Source: Bacteroides sp. UBA7333 (GTDB lineage Bacteria; Bacteroidota; Bacteroidia; Bacteroidales; Bacteroidaceae). From it: a DNA stretch of 64,000 nt. Location: positions 62,792 through 126,791 of the forward strand of contig DKPN01000061.1 in assembly GCA_002471195.1 (NCBI GenBank), written 5' to 3'. Below are positions 1 to 9,746 of this stretch, one piece after another. Within the stretch, counting starts at the first letter, position 1. Each line of letters starts with the position of its first letter. The notes under the pieces are model-generated. The model ran no database searches. It worked only from the letters and a program-made list of their open reading frames with translations, and was not told the origin of the DNA. A program made the position numbers and the translations under genes.

Positions 1-744
1 TGCTAATAATTGCCCTTCTTTATTATAGCAATAGGCTCCTTTGCCGTAAGGAGAGATCCATAAGTTATTTTTTTTATCGATACAATATGCAATAATATGT
101 TCTTCTGTGATAGCTTCGAAGGGTTGAATTTTTCCGGTGGTCAACTCATATAAATATAATCCCTTCCATCGAGTGCCCACTACATATATATCATCATACC
201 AATGTTCTATGTACCCAAAATAATCGCTGATCGCTTTATCATTATTTACAATCGGTAGCTTTTTGATTGATTTCGATTTATAGCAATATTTCCAAATGTG
301 CGTACCGCAAAACAACACTCCATCGTCTACTAAAATGGCGGTTCGGGCTTGTATCTGCGTTTCATTTAGTAGTAGTGTTTTAAAGTTATCGTCGTTACGA
401 TTGTATTGTGTTAAACCGGTTAATGAACCTACCCATAAGTTTTGTTGCGCGTCTTCAAGAATAAAACAAATATGATTGTCGGGCAATGCATTTGGAACAT
501 CGGTTTCGTGCAAATAATTCTTTAATTCATATTGGTCGAAACGGTTTAATCCCATGGTCGTGCCTATCCACATAATGCCTTTAGCATCTTTCAGAGCGCA
601 GGTTACAGTGCTTTGACTCAATCCATCTTCGATGGAAAGTTTTTTAAAATTATAGTGGGGGAATGCATAAACATCAGAAGTAAATACTGTGAAGAATAGA
701 ATTAGACTTAAAAGTAGTTTGTTCTTAAAAAAGATGTTGCCCAT
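1..744 (-). CDS. Two-component-regulator propeller sensor (N-terminal part)
   Basis: First 248 codons of a gene cut by the window edge. After a signal peptide (about residues 1-24) the protein shows Reg_prop-type blades with the usual W-[IV]-G/S motifs: IEDGLSQSTV, IMWIGTTMGLNRFD, LWVGSLTGLTQYN and LWISPYGKGAYCYN. Such periplasmic propellers form the sensor of hybrid two-component systems that control SusCD loci; kinase and DNA-binding domains would lie beyond the edge. It follows the PUL operon on the same strand but is separated from it by a terminator (795-833), so it probably has its own promoter. A possible -7 box (CAAATATA at 749-756, read on the minus strand) is so close to the ATG at 744 that the real start could be a little downstream. 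Family well supported; the kinase part is inferred. Confidence 0.85.
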   Translation of the reverse strand, partial: MGNIFFKNKLLLSLILFFTVFTSDVYAFPHYNFKKLSIEDGLSQSTVTCALKDAKGIMWIGTTMGLNRFDQYELKNYLHETDVPNALPDNHICFILEDAQQNLWVGSLTGLTQYNRNDDNFKTLLLNETQIQARTAILVDDGVLFCGTHIWKYCYKSKSIKKLPIVNNDKAISDYFGYIEHWYDDIYVVGTRWKGLYLYELTTGKIQPFEAITEEHIIAYCIDKKNNLWISPYGKGAYCYNKEGQLLA

Positions 745-794
745 GTATCAAATATATTATCTAACATTGTGTGATTGTACTACAAAATAAATAA

Positions 795-833
795 AAAACT
801 AAGCCCTATATTGTATACTAAGGGCTAAGTTTT
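795..833 (-). terminator. Rho-independent terminator after the GH20 gene
   Basis: Near-perfect inverted repeat: AAAACTAAGCCCT at 795-807 pairs with AGGGCTAAGTTTT at 821-833 with one mismatch. On the minus strand it is followed by a T-rich run. It ends the PUL operon before the sensor gene. Confidence 0.75.
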
Positions 834-899
834 AAATCTTGATACATTGTTTATGTAATTTATACATAAATGATGTTTAGTTCATGCTACGCGTAACAA

Positions 900-2882
900 T
901 TATTCTTGGCAATAATTGTATATCTTCAGATGGCTTACTTGACTATTATAATTTCCTGCTTGCTCAAGAGGAAATACTAAAGTTCGGTGATATAACATCG
1001 AGTCTTTTCCACAATTAAAATATCTCATTTGTGGTGTCATCTTGTCAATCAGTTTTCCATTTACTTTTAGAGTGGTAGATATTGCGTCGCCTTCAATTTG
1101 TATAGATGCCGATGTGCCTTCTTGAACTTTATATCGAAAAGTATTTAAATAACCATCGCGTGCAAATGCCATACATCCGCTAATCGGGTCGGCAAGATAA
1201 AAAGTGGCATTATCCGATTGAAATAGGATGGTTCCGGGGCTTTCTTCTTTTCCATTCAAATCGAAATTGATGGTGTAGTTGTATCCAATTTCTTGCAATG
1301 GTAGTTGACTACCCGGATCGACAGATGCGGTTTCAAATACCAACGAGGGTTTCGATCCGATTCGTGCCAATTGATTAACACCGGGTGCCTCACTTAGAAT
1401 AGTACGTTTTGTATTATACTCATCATAGTGAAGAGTTGTGTTTTGGCCTGTCCACATTTTTGTTGCTAGGGTTTGCATAGACGAAAATGTGCGGTGATGT
1501 ATATCTTTTACTGTAATGCCATTGCCTACTAAATCGTTCCATACGGCAAACATCCCACCCAATATAGATGGATGTTTATCTTCGAAGGTCTTTTTGCCTA
1601 TTGATGCCGGTGTCCAGTTGTTATACAATTTTTCCTCCTTCAAATAATCATTATAATAAAATGCTCCGGGCACAATATAAATGTCCCAATCGTTCATACT
1701 GATGAGTTGATAACCTTGATCGATCATATCTTGAGGGTTGGCAAATCCCGGTGCCCATAGGTTCATGATGACGTTTTCTGATTTTACAGGTGTTTGTCCG
1801 TTTGCATATGTCAACGCTCCCCACACGCAAGCCTGTTTATTATAGCTTTCGACCAATTTGATACAATGATCGGTTAGATCGCGAAACTTTTCGATCAAAT
1901 CTTGTGTCTCATTCGAATACTCATCGGTACCTACATGAACGCGTCTACCGCAAAACACCGGTTCATCGCCCTCTAAATACTCTTTAAACAAGGCATCTAT
2001 AAAAGGATAGGTTTCGGGTGCAAACAAATCTAAATGATCGAATCCATATTTTTGGCTTCCCAATTGCGGCATGTATTGAGTAAACGCCAAAGCGTGTGCC
2101 GGAACATCTATTTCGGGTATGATTTCAACCCCCAATTGTAAAGCTTCTTTCTGAAATTCAATAAACTCTTTTTTTGTATAATGCCCATCGTGTGCAGCCA
2201 GCCCGGGATATGTATCGCATTCTAAACGAAACGCCGAGTATGTTTTATTCCAATCATGTTCGAAATACTGTTTAAAACCATTGTCGTTGAGATGAATTTG
2301 AAGTGTATTCATCTTATAGTAAGCCATCACTTTGACTAGATCTTTCAGATATCCCATCGGAATAAATTTTCGACCACAATCGAGCATAAATCCACGAATC
2401 GGATAGTCGGGATAATCTCGTATCTCGCCTTTGGGAAGTTGGAAGCCTTCGTATGTTTCACTTATTTGAAGAATTGTTCGAGTAGCCCAATAAATTGATT
2501 GAGGCGTTTTGCCCATCAATACAACCTTATCTGCTACTTTAGCGATGTATCCCTCTTCGGCAAGTTTCTTATCATTTTTTAATTCCAGCACAATGTCTCC
2601 AGCATGCGCATTGGTAGTACTTATTGAAGGTTTCCACCCAAACATTTTCAGACAATCATCTGCCATCATTTCGGCTACCGGTTGGAGTTGAGGCTGTTTC
2701 TCGGAATATACAATTCGCATATTCTTATTCAATTCGAGTATTCCTTTTCCGTTTTTCCACTCTTTTATTTCGGGAACAACAAAAGGTTTTTCGCTATTTC
2801 CTGCAATCGAAGGGATGCATACTAGATGGATGCATATTGCAATAATCAGATGTTTTAAGTTTCGTTTGTTGGATTGTTTCAT
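900..2882 (-). CDS. GH20 beta-N-acetylhexosaminidase
   Basis: Family 20 glycoside hydrolase of 660 residues that removes terminal beta-GlcNAc/GalNAc by substrate-assisted catalysis. A signal peptide (about 1-28) sends it to the periplasm or surface. Residues about 35-150 form the GH20b domain, and the catalytic TIM barrel starts near DYPIRGFMLDCGR (about 158). The catalytic Asp-Glu pair is in HVGTDEY (D320, E321). Residues from about 515 look like a LamG/concanavalin-type beta-sandwich. It is the last gene of the PUL operon, 44 bp after the fucosidase, and would act on oligosaccharides exposed by the GH18 and GH29 enzymes. Family assignment is strong; the exact linkage is not readable. Confidence 0.93.
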   Translation of the reverse strand: MKQSNKRNLKHLIIAICIHLVCIPSIAGNSEKPFVVPEIKEWKNGKGILELNKNMRIVYSEKQPQLQPVAEMMADDCLKMFGWKPSISTTNAHAGDIVLELKNDKKLAEEGYIAKVADKVVLMGKTPQSIYWATRTILQISETYEGFQLPKGEIRDYPDYPIRGFMLDCGRKFIPMGYLKDLVKVMAYYKMNTLQIHLNDNGFKQYFEHDWNKTYSAFRLECDTYPGLAAHDGHYTKKEFIEFQKEALQLGVEIIPEIDVPAHALAFTQYMPQLGSQKYGFDHLDLFAPETYPFIDALFKEYLEGDEPVFCGRRVHVGTDEYSNETQDLIEKFRDLTDHCIKLVESYNKQACVWGALTYANGQTPVKSENVIMNLWAPGFANPQDMIDQGYQLISMNDWDIYIVPGAFYYNDYLKEEKLYNNWTPASIGKKTFEDKHPSILGGMFAVWNDLVGNGITVKDIHHRTFSSMQTLATKMWTGQNTTLHYDEYNTKRTILSEAPGVNQLARIGSKPSLVFETASVDPGSQLPLQEIGYNYTINFDLNGKEESPGTILFQSDNATFYLADPISGCMAFARDGYLNTFRYKVQEGTSASIQIEGDAISTTLKVNGKLIDKMTPQMRYFNCGKDSMLYHRTLVFPLEQAGNYNSQVSHLKIYNYCQE

Positions 2883-2926
2883 ACGCTTTTCATTTATATT
2901 TGTATTCTATGATTGATACGATGTTG

Positions 2927-4453
2927 CTAAATATCATTATTGTTTGACACGTCATGACTTTTATCTGTTAGTAAATCTCTGTTTTTGATTTCATTCAGTG
3001 GCTTTTCATAATAACCGCCTACTTGAGAAATATTATATCTGTTTCGAGATTTATTGATTGTTAATCTGAATTTATCGGTTTCTACTTTGGGAAATCGTAT
3101 TAAACGTTTGTGCCCGATCGTAGTGCCATTGGCTACACACTCCCAACGGTCGTTGATGTAAGCTTCAAGTTTAAAAGATTCGATACGTTGCCCTCTGCTA
3201 ATATCTTCTTGAATCATAAATACATTGACATACTCTTTCTCGTTGAGTTGATATGTCGTTTGGCTCCCCTCTTTTAAATTGTGATGTGGAATATTGTTGG
3301 TGATTAAATTTTCATTGAATACCGTATTAATGTGTGCAGCGAATTTTCGTAGTTGCATCACATCGTTTTCATGCAGTAACCCTCTTTTATCGGGCGGTAT
3401 GTGGAGCAATAACGAAGAGTTGCTACCCACCGAATTGTAATAGATATCGACCAATTGATTGGCTGTTTTAACTTGCTGATCGTGTTGCGACCGATAAAAT
3501 AATCCTGGACGAATAGAAACGCTAACCTCAGAGGGATACCAAAATAATTCGGTGGCATTTTTTAATACATTGCGGCTACCCAAATCATTAGAGTTGGTGC
3601 GGATATTTAAACTTCTATTTACCTTTTCCGATCGTGCGTAACTTCCTGGTACAAGGGGTGTAGTACTCCATTCTGATACTCGTGCATATCCATTATCATT
3701 GCCTACCCATCGCACATCATCACCCATAATGGCAATCACTGCATCGGGTTGGAGCTGATAAACTGTTTGATAAAAATCGTCCCAATTGTAAACCTGCTTC
3801 TTTCCATTAAAATCTTCAACACTCGCTCCATCAAACCATACTTCGTGTATTTTCCCATAATGAGTGAGCAGCTCGGTTAGTTGCTGTTTAAAGAAATCAT
3901 TATATTTTTCAGAATCACCATAACTTTCGGCATTACGATCCCAAGGCGATAAGTATATTCCTAATTTTATTCCATATTTATGACAGGCATCGCTCACCTC
4001 TTTAATCACATCTCCTTTGCCGTTTTTCCATGGTGATGCCGCCACCGAATGTTGGGTTGTTTTTGTTTGCCATAAACAAAATCCATCGTGGTGTTTTGCT
4101 GTAATAATAGCCATTTTGAAACCACACTCTTTCAATGTTTTTACCCATTGCTCCGCATCTAACTCCGTAGGATTGAACAGTTGTGCATCTTCTTGTCCAT
4201 CTCCCCATTCACGACCGGTAAATGTGTTGATTCCAAAATTAAGACATGCCGAAAGTTCGATTTTCTGCCATTCAAGTTGTTGTCTTGAAGGAACCAATCG
4301 GGATGCCATTTCCACCTTTTCATCTAATGATATATTTTCTGGAAACGTTAGATTTTTAATATAATATTTCTCTTGTTGTTGGCAGCTACAACAAAAAAAT
4401 ATTGTCAATAATATGAATATTCGATTTAATCTATGTTTCTTCATTTCATTCAA
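2927..4453 (-). CDS. GH29 alpha-L-fucosidase lipoprotein
   Basis: Family 29 fucosidase of 508 residues. A lipoprotein signal ends in FFCCSC, so the protein is probably lipid-anchored. Residues about 55-370 form the catalytic barrel with HHDGF (121-125) and the nucleophile motif EVWFDGA, where D208 is the predicted nucleophile. Residues about 390-490 look like a galactose-binding-type beta-sandwich. An alternative start at M4 (4444) gives a more typical signal peptide. A strong hairpin (4469-4508) lies just before the gene, downstream of susD, and may lower its expression relative to SusCD. It suggests that the PUL target carries fucose, as host N-glycans or mucin do. Confidence 0.93.
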   Translation of the reverse strand: MNEMKKHRLNRIFILLTIFFCCSCQQQEKYYIKNLTFPENISLDEKVEMASRLVPSRQQLEWQKIELSACLNFGINTFTGREWGDGQEDAQLFNPTELDAEQWVKTLKECGFKMAIITAKHHDGFCLWQTKTTQHSVAASPWKNGKGDVIKEVSDACHKYGIKLGIYLSPWDRNAESYGDSEKYNDFFKQQLTELLTHYGKIHEVWFDGASVEDFNGKKQVYNWDDFYQTVYQLQPDAVIAIMGDDVRWVGNDNGYARVSEWSTTPLVPGSYARSEKVNRSLNIRTNSNDLGSRNVLKNATELFWYPSEVSVSIRPGLFYRSQHDQQVKTANQLVDIYYNSVGSNSSLLLHIPPDKRGLLHENDVMQLRKFAAHINTVFNENLITNNIPHHNLKEGSQTTYQLNEKEYVNVFMIQEDISRGQRIESFKLEAYINDRWECVANGTTIGHKRLIRFPKVETDKFRLTINKSRNRYNISQVGGYYEKPLNEIKNRDLLTDKSHDVSNNNDI

Positions 4454-4468
4454 TAATAGCTCAAATAA

Positions 4469-4508
4469 AGTGGCAGAGTAGGGATGTTATCATCTTTTCT
4501 CTGCCACT
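4469..4508 (-). terminator. Hairpin between susD and the fucosidase gene
   Basis: Perfect 10-bp inverted repeat, AGTGGCAGAG (4469-4478) and CTCTGCCACT (4499-4508), with a 20-nt loop. It lies 25 bp after the susD stop and has no long T-run. It probably acts as a partial terminator or RNA-stabilising stem that keeps susCD mRNA more abundant than the enzyme mRNA. Confidence 0.6.
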
Positions 4509-4532
4509 GAACAATAAATATATAATTATGTA

Positions 4533-6446
4533 TTAATATCCGGGGTTTTGATCGATAATACTGATATCATTATTTGTACTTAATTCACCCTGTGGGATGG
4601 GTAGAAGTTGATTCCTTACCAAATAAGTATTCCAATCTTCTGTTCCATCATTTGGATACCAATATTCTCTCCAATAGGCTTTGTAACCGTTTTCAACTCC
4701 ATGTTCATAACAAGCTTTAGTGATGGCATGGTTATTGTTACGTTCTAATAATGTTTTGCGCCATGCAATACCCCTTCTACGTGTATCGTTAAAGCCGTCA
4801 TACTCTGTTACCAACTCAAATAAACGTTCGTGAAATACCAATTCTCTTATCTGTTGTTTCGTCAATGAGCCATCCCAGTTTAATGGATAAGTAGTAGGTT
4901 TACTTGCCGATGAGCGTGCACGTGTTAAAACCTGATTGGCCAATGCAATTGCTTCTCCTTTTTTATCTAACTCATTTTTCACGTCAGACATTAATAAAAG
5001 AAAATCGGAATAACGATACACGTATAGATTGTTGTTTGAGTAACGACCCGTACAATCGGTTGTATAGTGCTTATGGAAGTACGCCCAATCGTTAATATTC
5101 CAATCGCTAGGTCCTTTTGTACGTGCAAACTTTTCTTTGATCAATGAATCCAATTCATGAATTTGTGGATTGGTAGGATCGGCATACTTTCCACCGATGG
5201 CATAATTGATAGAGTCTTCTATTATAAATGTGCGTTCGGTAATGGGTACTTTAATCACAATGGGGCGTCCTGCAATAATTGTATCGCGCATTTCCCAACC
5301 AATTGTATCCAGTCTGTTTTTGGTTACCAATGGGTAGGCCGATTGCAAATCGGATGAAGGTGATCCATTTTCGTATTTAGCATAAAGCGACATAAACGAA
5401 ATAGCCAAACGGGGATCGTCTTGATAGGTACCGTGTGCCCAGTCATAGAACGATTTGTTGGGTTGGCAACGTCCCCAGCTCTCGCCGGGAGATGAATTCA
5501 TCGGAGAGAATGTCCAATGCAATGAATTGTATCCTACGTTTACCGATGTATTGCCAGTGGCATCGACCACAAAGACAAACTCTTTTGAGAACGAAACACG
5601 TTTCCCATTGAAAAGAGTATTGATATTAGGTTCGAGTTCGAAGCTACCTTTTTCCATCACTATATCTCCGTAGGCTTCTGCCTTTTCAAAATATGTTCTG
5701 CTGCTTTCCATTTCGGGCCAAGCTGCCTTAAGCTCTTTAACCGCCCATTCATCACCTTGTTCGGCTGCCCACGCGTTGCATCCCATATACCAATATAGTT
5801 TTGCTAAATAGGCGTAAGCCGAATATTTTCCGGGTGCTGTAGGAGTGCCGCTTGCCAATGACATTTTTTCATCCAAATATTCGGCAGATTCGGTCCAGTC
5901 TTTCACTATTTGGTCGATTACCTGTTGGCGTGATGCACGCGGACATGCAATATTGCTGGCTGATGATGGCTCTAATCGTAATGGCACGCCACCATAAAAA
6001 GAGAGCAAATTGTAATAACAGACTCCACGCATAAATTTAGCTTGTGCCACCATGTTGTCTTTTGTTATCCAGTTGCCCGAACCACTATCGTTGCAACTGT
6101 TAATAAAGATGTTGCAGTTGGCAATTGCTTTATATAAAGCTTTCCATACCAAATCATTAAACTCGTTGGCCACGGGAATAAATCCTCCCACATATTGGCA
6201 ACGATTATCAGACGTGTTGTAAGATGTCCAGCACAACCCCGAAGCCTCTGTGTTGATTTCTGGAATTAACTGTGCGAATCCTCCTTGTGAAGCCATCATG
6301 CCATAAATGCCATTTAAAGCAAGTTGTGCAGCCGATTCACTTTCGTACACAACCTTCGAATTTAAGGTATAACTAGGATCTTCATCTAAGCACGAGTTGA
6401 ATAGTATCGATAGAAGTAGTAGATATATTATTTTAGATATTTTCAT
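4533..6446 (-). CDS. SusD/RagB-family glycan-binding lipoprotein
   Basis: SusD-like outer-membrane lipoprotein of 637 residues, the lid and substrate-binding subunit of the SusC transporter. The signal peptide ends in the lipobox FNSC (Cys19). The N-terminal part has the family features (acquisition of helices around ALNGIYGMM, residues about 43-51, and the TPR-like helices at VAQAKFMRGVCYYNLLSFYGG). The C-terminal RagB/SusD region has the usual LFELVTEYDGFNDTRRRG block. It starts 15 bp after the susC stop, as is normal for the pair. Length is larger than SusD itself but ordinary for the family. The ligand cannot be read; context suggests a fucosylated GlcNAc-containing glycan. Confidence 0.94.
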   Translation of the reverse strand: MKISKIIYLLLLSILFNSCLDEDPSYTLNSKVVYESESAAQLALNGIYGMMASQGGFAQLIPEINTEASGLCWTSYNTSDNRCQYVGGFIPVANEFNDLVWKALYKAIANCNIFINSCNDSGSGNWITKDNMVAQAKFMRGVCYYNLLSFYGGVPLRLEPSSASNIACPRASRQQVIDQIVKDWTESAEYLDEKMSLASGTPTAPGKYSAYAYLAKLYWYMGCNAWAAEQGDEWAVKELKAAWPEMESSRTYFEKAEAYGDIVMEKGSFELEPNINTLFNGKRVSFSKEFVFVVDATGNTSVNVGYNSLHWTFSPMNSSPGESWGRCQPNKSFYDWAHGTYQDDPRLAISFMSLYAKYENGSPSSDLQSAYPLVTKNRLDTIGWEMRDTIIAGRPIVIKVPITERTFIIEDSINYAIGGKYADPTNPQIHELDSLIKEKFARTKGPSDWNINDWAYFHKHYTTDCTGRYSNNNLYVYRYSDFLLLMSDVKNELDKKGEAIALANQVLTRARSSASKPTTYPLNWDGSLTKQQIRELVFHERLFELVTEYDGFNDTRRRGIAWRKTLLERNNNHAITKACYEHGVENGYKAYWREYWYPNDGTEDWNTYLVRNQLLPIPQGELSTNNDISIIDQNPGY

Positions 6447-6461
6447 ATAGCGTTGTTTTGT

Positions 6462-9400
6462 TTAGAATGAAACGTTTAATCCGAAGATAAATGAACGTGT
6501 GTGCGGATAAGAACTCAAATCAATGCCCGGACGTGTTCCGTCGAACGCAAAAGTACTCACCTCAGGGTCGTATCCTGAATAACTGGTAATGATAAAAGGA
6601 TTCTTTACAGATGCGAAACAACTGATATTAGAGAATCTGATTTTACGAGCTAATTCTTGTGGGAGGTTATAGTTTAGAGTAATATCCGAACAACGTAAAA
6701 AGCTACCATCTTCAATATATTTGTCGAAAACAACTTTAGGAATATCTGCATTGGGCGATGTCATTGTTTTACTATAATTTGCTCCACCAGTCCAAGGATT
6801 GCCTTCGCGATACATCTCTTTGAATGATTCTGATAAAATCATTTGATTCGAATTGGATGGGAAATTATAATAACGTGCATTGGCATTCAAAATATCATTG
6901 CCGTATACTCCGTTGAAAGCCATTGATAACATAAAATTTTTGTATGTTACTGAGGTTTGAATACCATAGGTGAAATCAGGATTAGGATTGCCTATGATGG
7001 TTTTATCTTTTTCGTTGATGCGTCCATCTCCATTGCGGTCGGTAAATTTGAAATTTCCTGGTGACAATGATCCGATCGAACTTTTCACTTCATCCAAATA
7101 GGGGTCATTTTCTTGAATAATACCATCGGTTTGGTAACCATAGAATAGTCCCGGTGCCATGCCTGCAATGAAGATATTACCTTCGCGGAAATGATCGCCC
7201 AATGAAGCGCCCAAATATGCTTTCCAGAAACGTGCGTTACCATTGTCGTCATATCCCCATTGTTCGGCTGGTAGACCGAAATCAAGAATTTTAGAGCGGT
7301 TGAATGAGATATTTCCAGACATTTCCCAAGTTACATTTTTAGTGCGAATGATGTCGCCTCGCAAAGAAATTTCGATACCTTTATTTCTTAGTTTGCCTTG
7401 ATTGATAGTCATATAAGCATATCCGGTTGAGGGTGGAAGGTCACGTTGTATCAACAAGTCGCTCGTTGTTTTAGAATAAACATCTACGCTACCATTGAGG
7501 CGGTTGTTGAAGAAAGCGAAGTCTAAACCAACGTTGTACGAAGCTGTTGTTTCCCATTTTAACCCTTCATTTGCCAATTTATTCATCATAATGCCGATGA
7601 GTTTGTTTCCATCGCCCGATGCCGATTGTGAGGTATTGCCATCATCGCCCGATGTGGCATAAGGTGCGAAGGTGCTGTAAGCCGGAATCGATTGTGAACC
7701 TGTTTTACCGTAACCTGCACGCAATTTCAATTGACTTAACCAATCAATATCTTGCATGAATTGTTCTTGCTCTAAGCGCCATGCAACTGTTGCAGCGGGG
7801 AAATATGCCCAACGATTTCCTTTTCTAAATTTGCTCGATCCATCGCCACGTATCGAGGCAGTTAAAAGATATTTGCCATTTAAGAATGATAAGTTGGCAC
7901 GGCCCAAGAATGACAATAACTGATAATCGTTTTGATCGGGTTGTTTGTATTCTTTATTTCCTGCTAGGTGCATTCCATTATATCTTAAGTCATAAATATT
8001 GAAGTTGTTTCCAACCACTACTTTGCTCAATGAATTATAATCATCGTAAGTAATCCCAGCCACTGCATTAATATCTAATATTTTCTTGACATTATAATTA
8101 AACTGAAATACATTTTCTACTGAATAGTTACTTCTGTCAAAGTCGGAATGTGTGATATATCCTTTTTGCATAGATCCCTCATATAGTTGAAGACCATACC
8201 AACGTTTACGTTCTTGTAGACTGATGTTTCCACCGGTACGTAAATTATACGTTATCCATTTTGCAATATTCCAAGTAAGGTCGATAGAGCCTCTGAACGT
8301 TTGTTCATTTGTCTTGTCATCAAACTCATCGACCCATGTCCATACTGTAGCACGGTCATAAACGTTGGTGATCAGGTCAAGCTCTTCTTGCGATTTTAAG
8401 TAAGGAGCCGAAGCTAGTGCAACACCCGAAACAGCACCTGTAGCACCACCCACACTATTACCTCCAGCCATCATATCGTTTTCTTTGATAGACCCATTCA
8501 ATGCGACTGCCAATTTAACTTTACTGCTAAGCTCTGAATTAAGGTTTAAGCGCATGTCGCCTTGTTTTAAGCCGGTGCCATGTACCAAACCTTGGATGTC
8601 TTTGTATGATGCTGACGCAAAATAGGTTGTTTTATCTGATCCTCCGTTTAGGGTGATGGCATAATTTTGCGAAAAGGAAGTGCTATAAATCTCTTTTTGC
8701 CAATCGATAGCTTGTAGTTTGCTCCACTTCTCGGGCAATTTTGAATTCTCCCCATTTTTTCTCCATACATTGCTTGCATCATCGATGAAATACATATAGT
8801 AGTCATTCCAAACCATTTCACCTGTTTTATCATCCGGTTTCCATGGCAATTGAGGGTTGTTTCCGGTGTATCCACCCCCTTTAATGAGTTGATATTGTGC
8901 AAACTCTTCCAGATTCATCATGTTCATCAATCGAGTAGCATCGGTAATGGTAAAGTTGGCCGAAATGTTGACCTTTGTTTTTCCTGATTTACCTTTTTTA
9001 GTAGTAATCAAGATCACACCGTTGGCACCACGCGATCCGTAAATAGCGGTAGCCGATGCGTCTTTAAGAACTTCAATGCTTTCAATATCGGCAGGATTCA
9101 ATGATGAAAGTGCATTTGTAGCAATGGCAATATTGTTGTCGCCTGTATTGGCAAACTCACCCGATGAAGCTTGCGGGATATTATCGATTACATACAAAGG
9201 TTGGTTGTCGCCTCTCAATGAGTTGGCTCCACGTATTGTAACGGCGCTCGCCGCACCCGGTGCATCTACAGATGAGCTAATACTTAATCCGGCAATTTTA
9301 CCTTGCAACATATTGTCTATCGACGATACTTTACCGGCTTCAGTTTCGTTGGGTCGGTAAGAACCGATGGCACCTGTCAGGTCGCTCTTTTTCATCTGTC

Positions 9401-9734
9401 CATAGCCTACCACTACTACTTCATCCAATACTTCACTATCATCTTTCATTGTAACATTGATGGTAGTTTGTTTGCCCACTTTTATCACCTGAGTCTCCAT
9501 TCCGATAAATCGGAATTCTAATTCCGATTTATCGTTGGGTACAACAATAGAGTAATTTCCGTCAAGATCGGTAACAGTACCATTGCTTGTGCTTTTTACT
9601 ACTACATTGACTCCGGGCATTTCGTACCCATCGCTACCTTTTACTTGTCCTTTTACTGTGATTTGTGCATACGAAACAGTAGAAAAGAAGATTACACATA
9701 GTACCGATACTATACGCAATAACTTATTTCTCAT
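6462..9734 (-). CDS. SusC/RagA-type TonB-dependent outer-membrane transporter
   Basis: TonB-linked transporter of 1090 residues. Signal peptide about 1-23, cleaved after SYA; carboxypeptidase-D-like regulatory domain about 26-105; TonB-box region EVVVVGYGQMKKSDLTGA just after; plug domain with the conserved TIRGANSLRG and ASATAIYGSRGANGVILITTKKG blocks; then a 22-strand barrel to the C terminus. It imports the oligosaccharide captured by the SusD protein across the outer membrane using TonB energy. It lies between the GH18 and susD genes in one operon. No anti-sigma-interacting N-terminal extension (STN/FecR type) is visible, which fits control by a propeller-type hybrid sensor. Confidence 0.96.
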   Translation of the reverse strand: MRNKLLRIVSVLCVIFFSTVSYAQITVKGQVKGSDGYEMPGVNVVVKSTSNGTVTDLDGNYSIVVPNDKSELEFRFIGMETQVIKVGKQTTINVTMKDDSEVLDEVVVVGYGQMKKSDLTGAIGSYRPNETEAGKVSSIDNMLQGKIAGLSISSSVDAPGAASAVTIRGANSLRGDNQPLYVIDNIPQASSGEFANTGDNNIAIATNALSSLNPADIESIEVLKDASATAIYGSRGANGVILITTKKGKSGKTKVNISANFTITDATRLMNMMNLEEFAQYQLIKGGGYTGNNPQLPWKPDDKTGEMVWNDYYMYFIDDASNVWRKNGENSKLPEKWSKLQAIDWQKEIYSTSFSQNYAITLNGGSDKTTYFASASYKDIQGLVHGTGLKQGDMRLNLNSELSSKVKLAVALNGSIKENDMMAGGNSVGGATGAVSGVALASAPYLKSQEELDLITNVYDRATVWTWVDEFDDKTNEQTFRGSIDLTWNIAKWITYNLRTGGNISLQERKRWYGLQLYEGSMQKGYITHSDFDRSNYSVENVFQFNYNVKKILDINAVAGITYDDYNSLSKVVVGNNFNIYDLRYNGMHLAGNKEYKQPDQNDYQLLSFLGRANLSFLNGKYLLTASIRGDGSSKFRKGNRWAYFPAATVAWRLEQEQFMQDIDWLSQLKLRAGYGKTGSQSIPAYSTFAPYATSGDDGNTSQSASGDGNKLIGIMMNKLANEGLKWETTASYNVGLDFAFFNNRLNGSVDVYSKTTSDLLIQRDLPPSTGYAYMTINQGKLRNKGIEISLRGDIIRTKNVTWEMSGNISFNRSKILDFGLPAEQWGYDDNGNARFWKAYLGASLGDHFREGNIFIAGMAPGLFYGYQTDGIIQENDPYLDEVKSSIGSLSPGNFKFTDRNGDGRINEKDKTIIGNPNPDFTYGIQTSVTYKNFMLSMAFNGVYGNDILNANARYYNFPSNSNQMILSESFKEMYREGNPWTGGANYSKTMTSPNADIPKVVFDKYIEDGSFLRCSDITLNYNLPQELARKIRFSNISCFASVKNPFIITSYSGYDPEVSTFAFDGTRPGIDLSSYPHTRSFIFGLNVSF

Positions 9735-9746
9735 AATTTATAAGGT

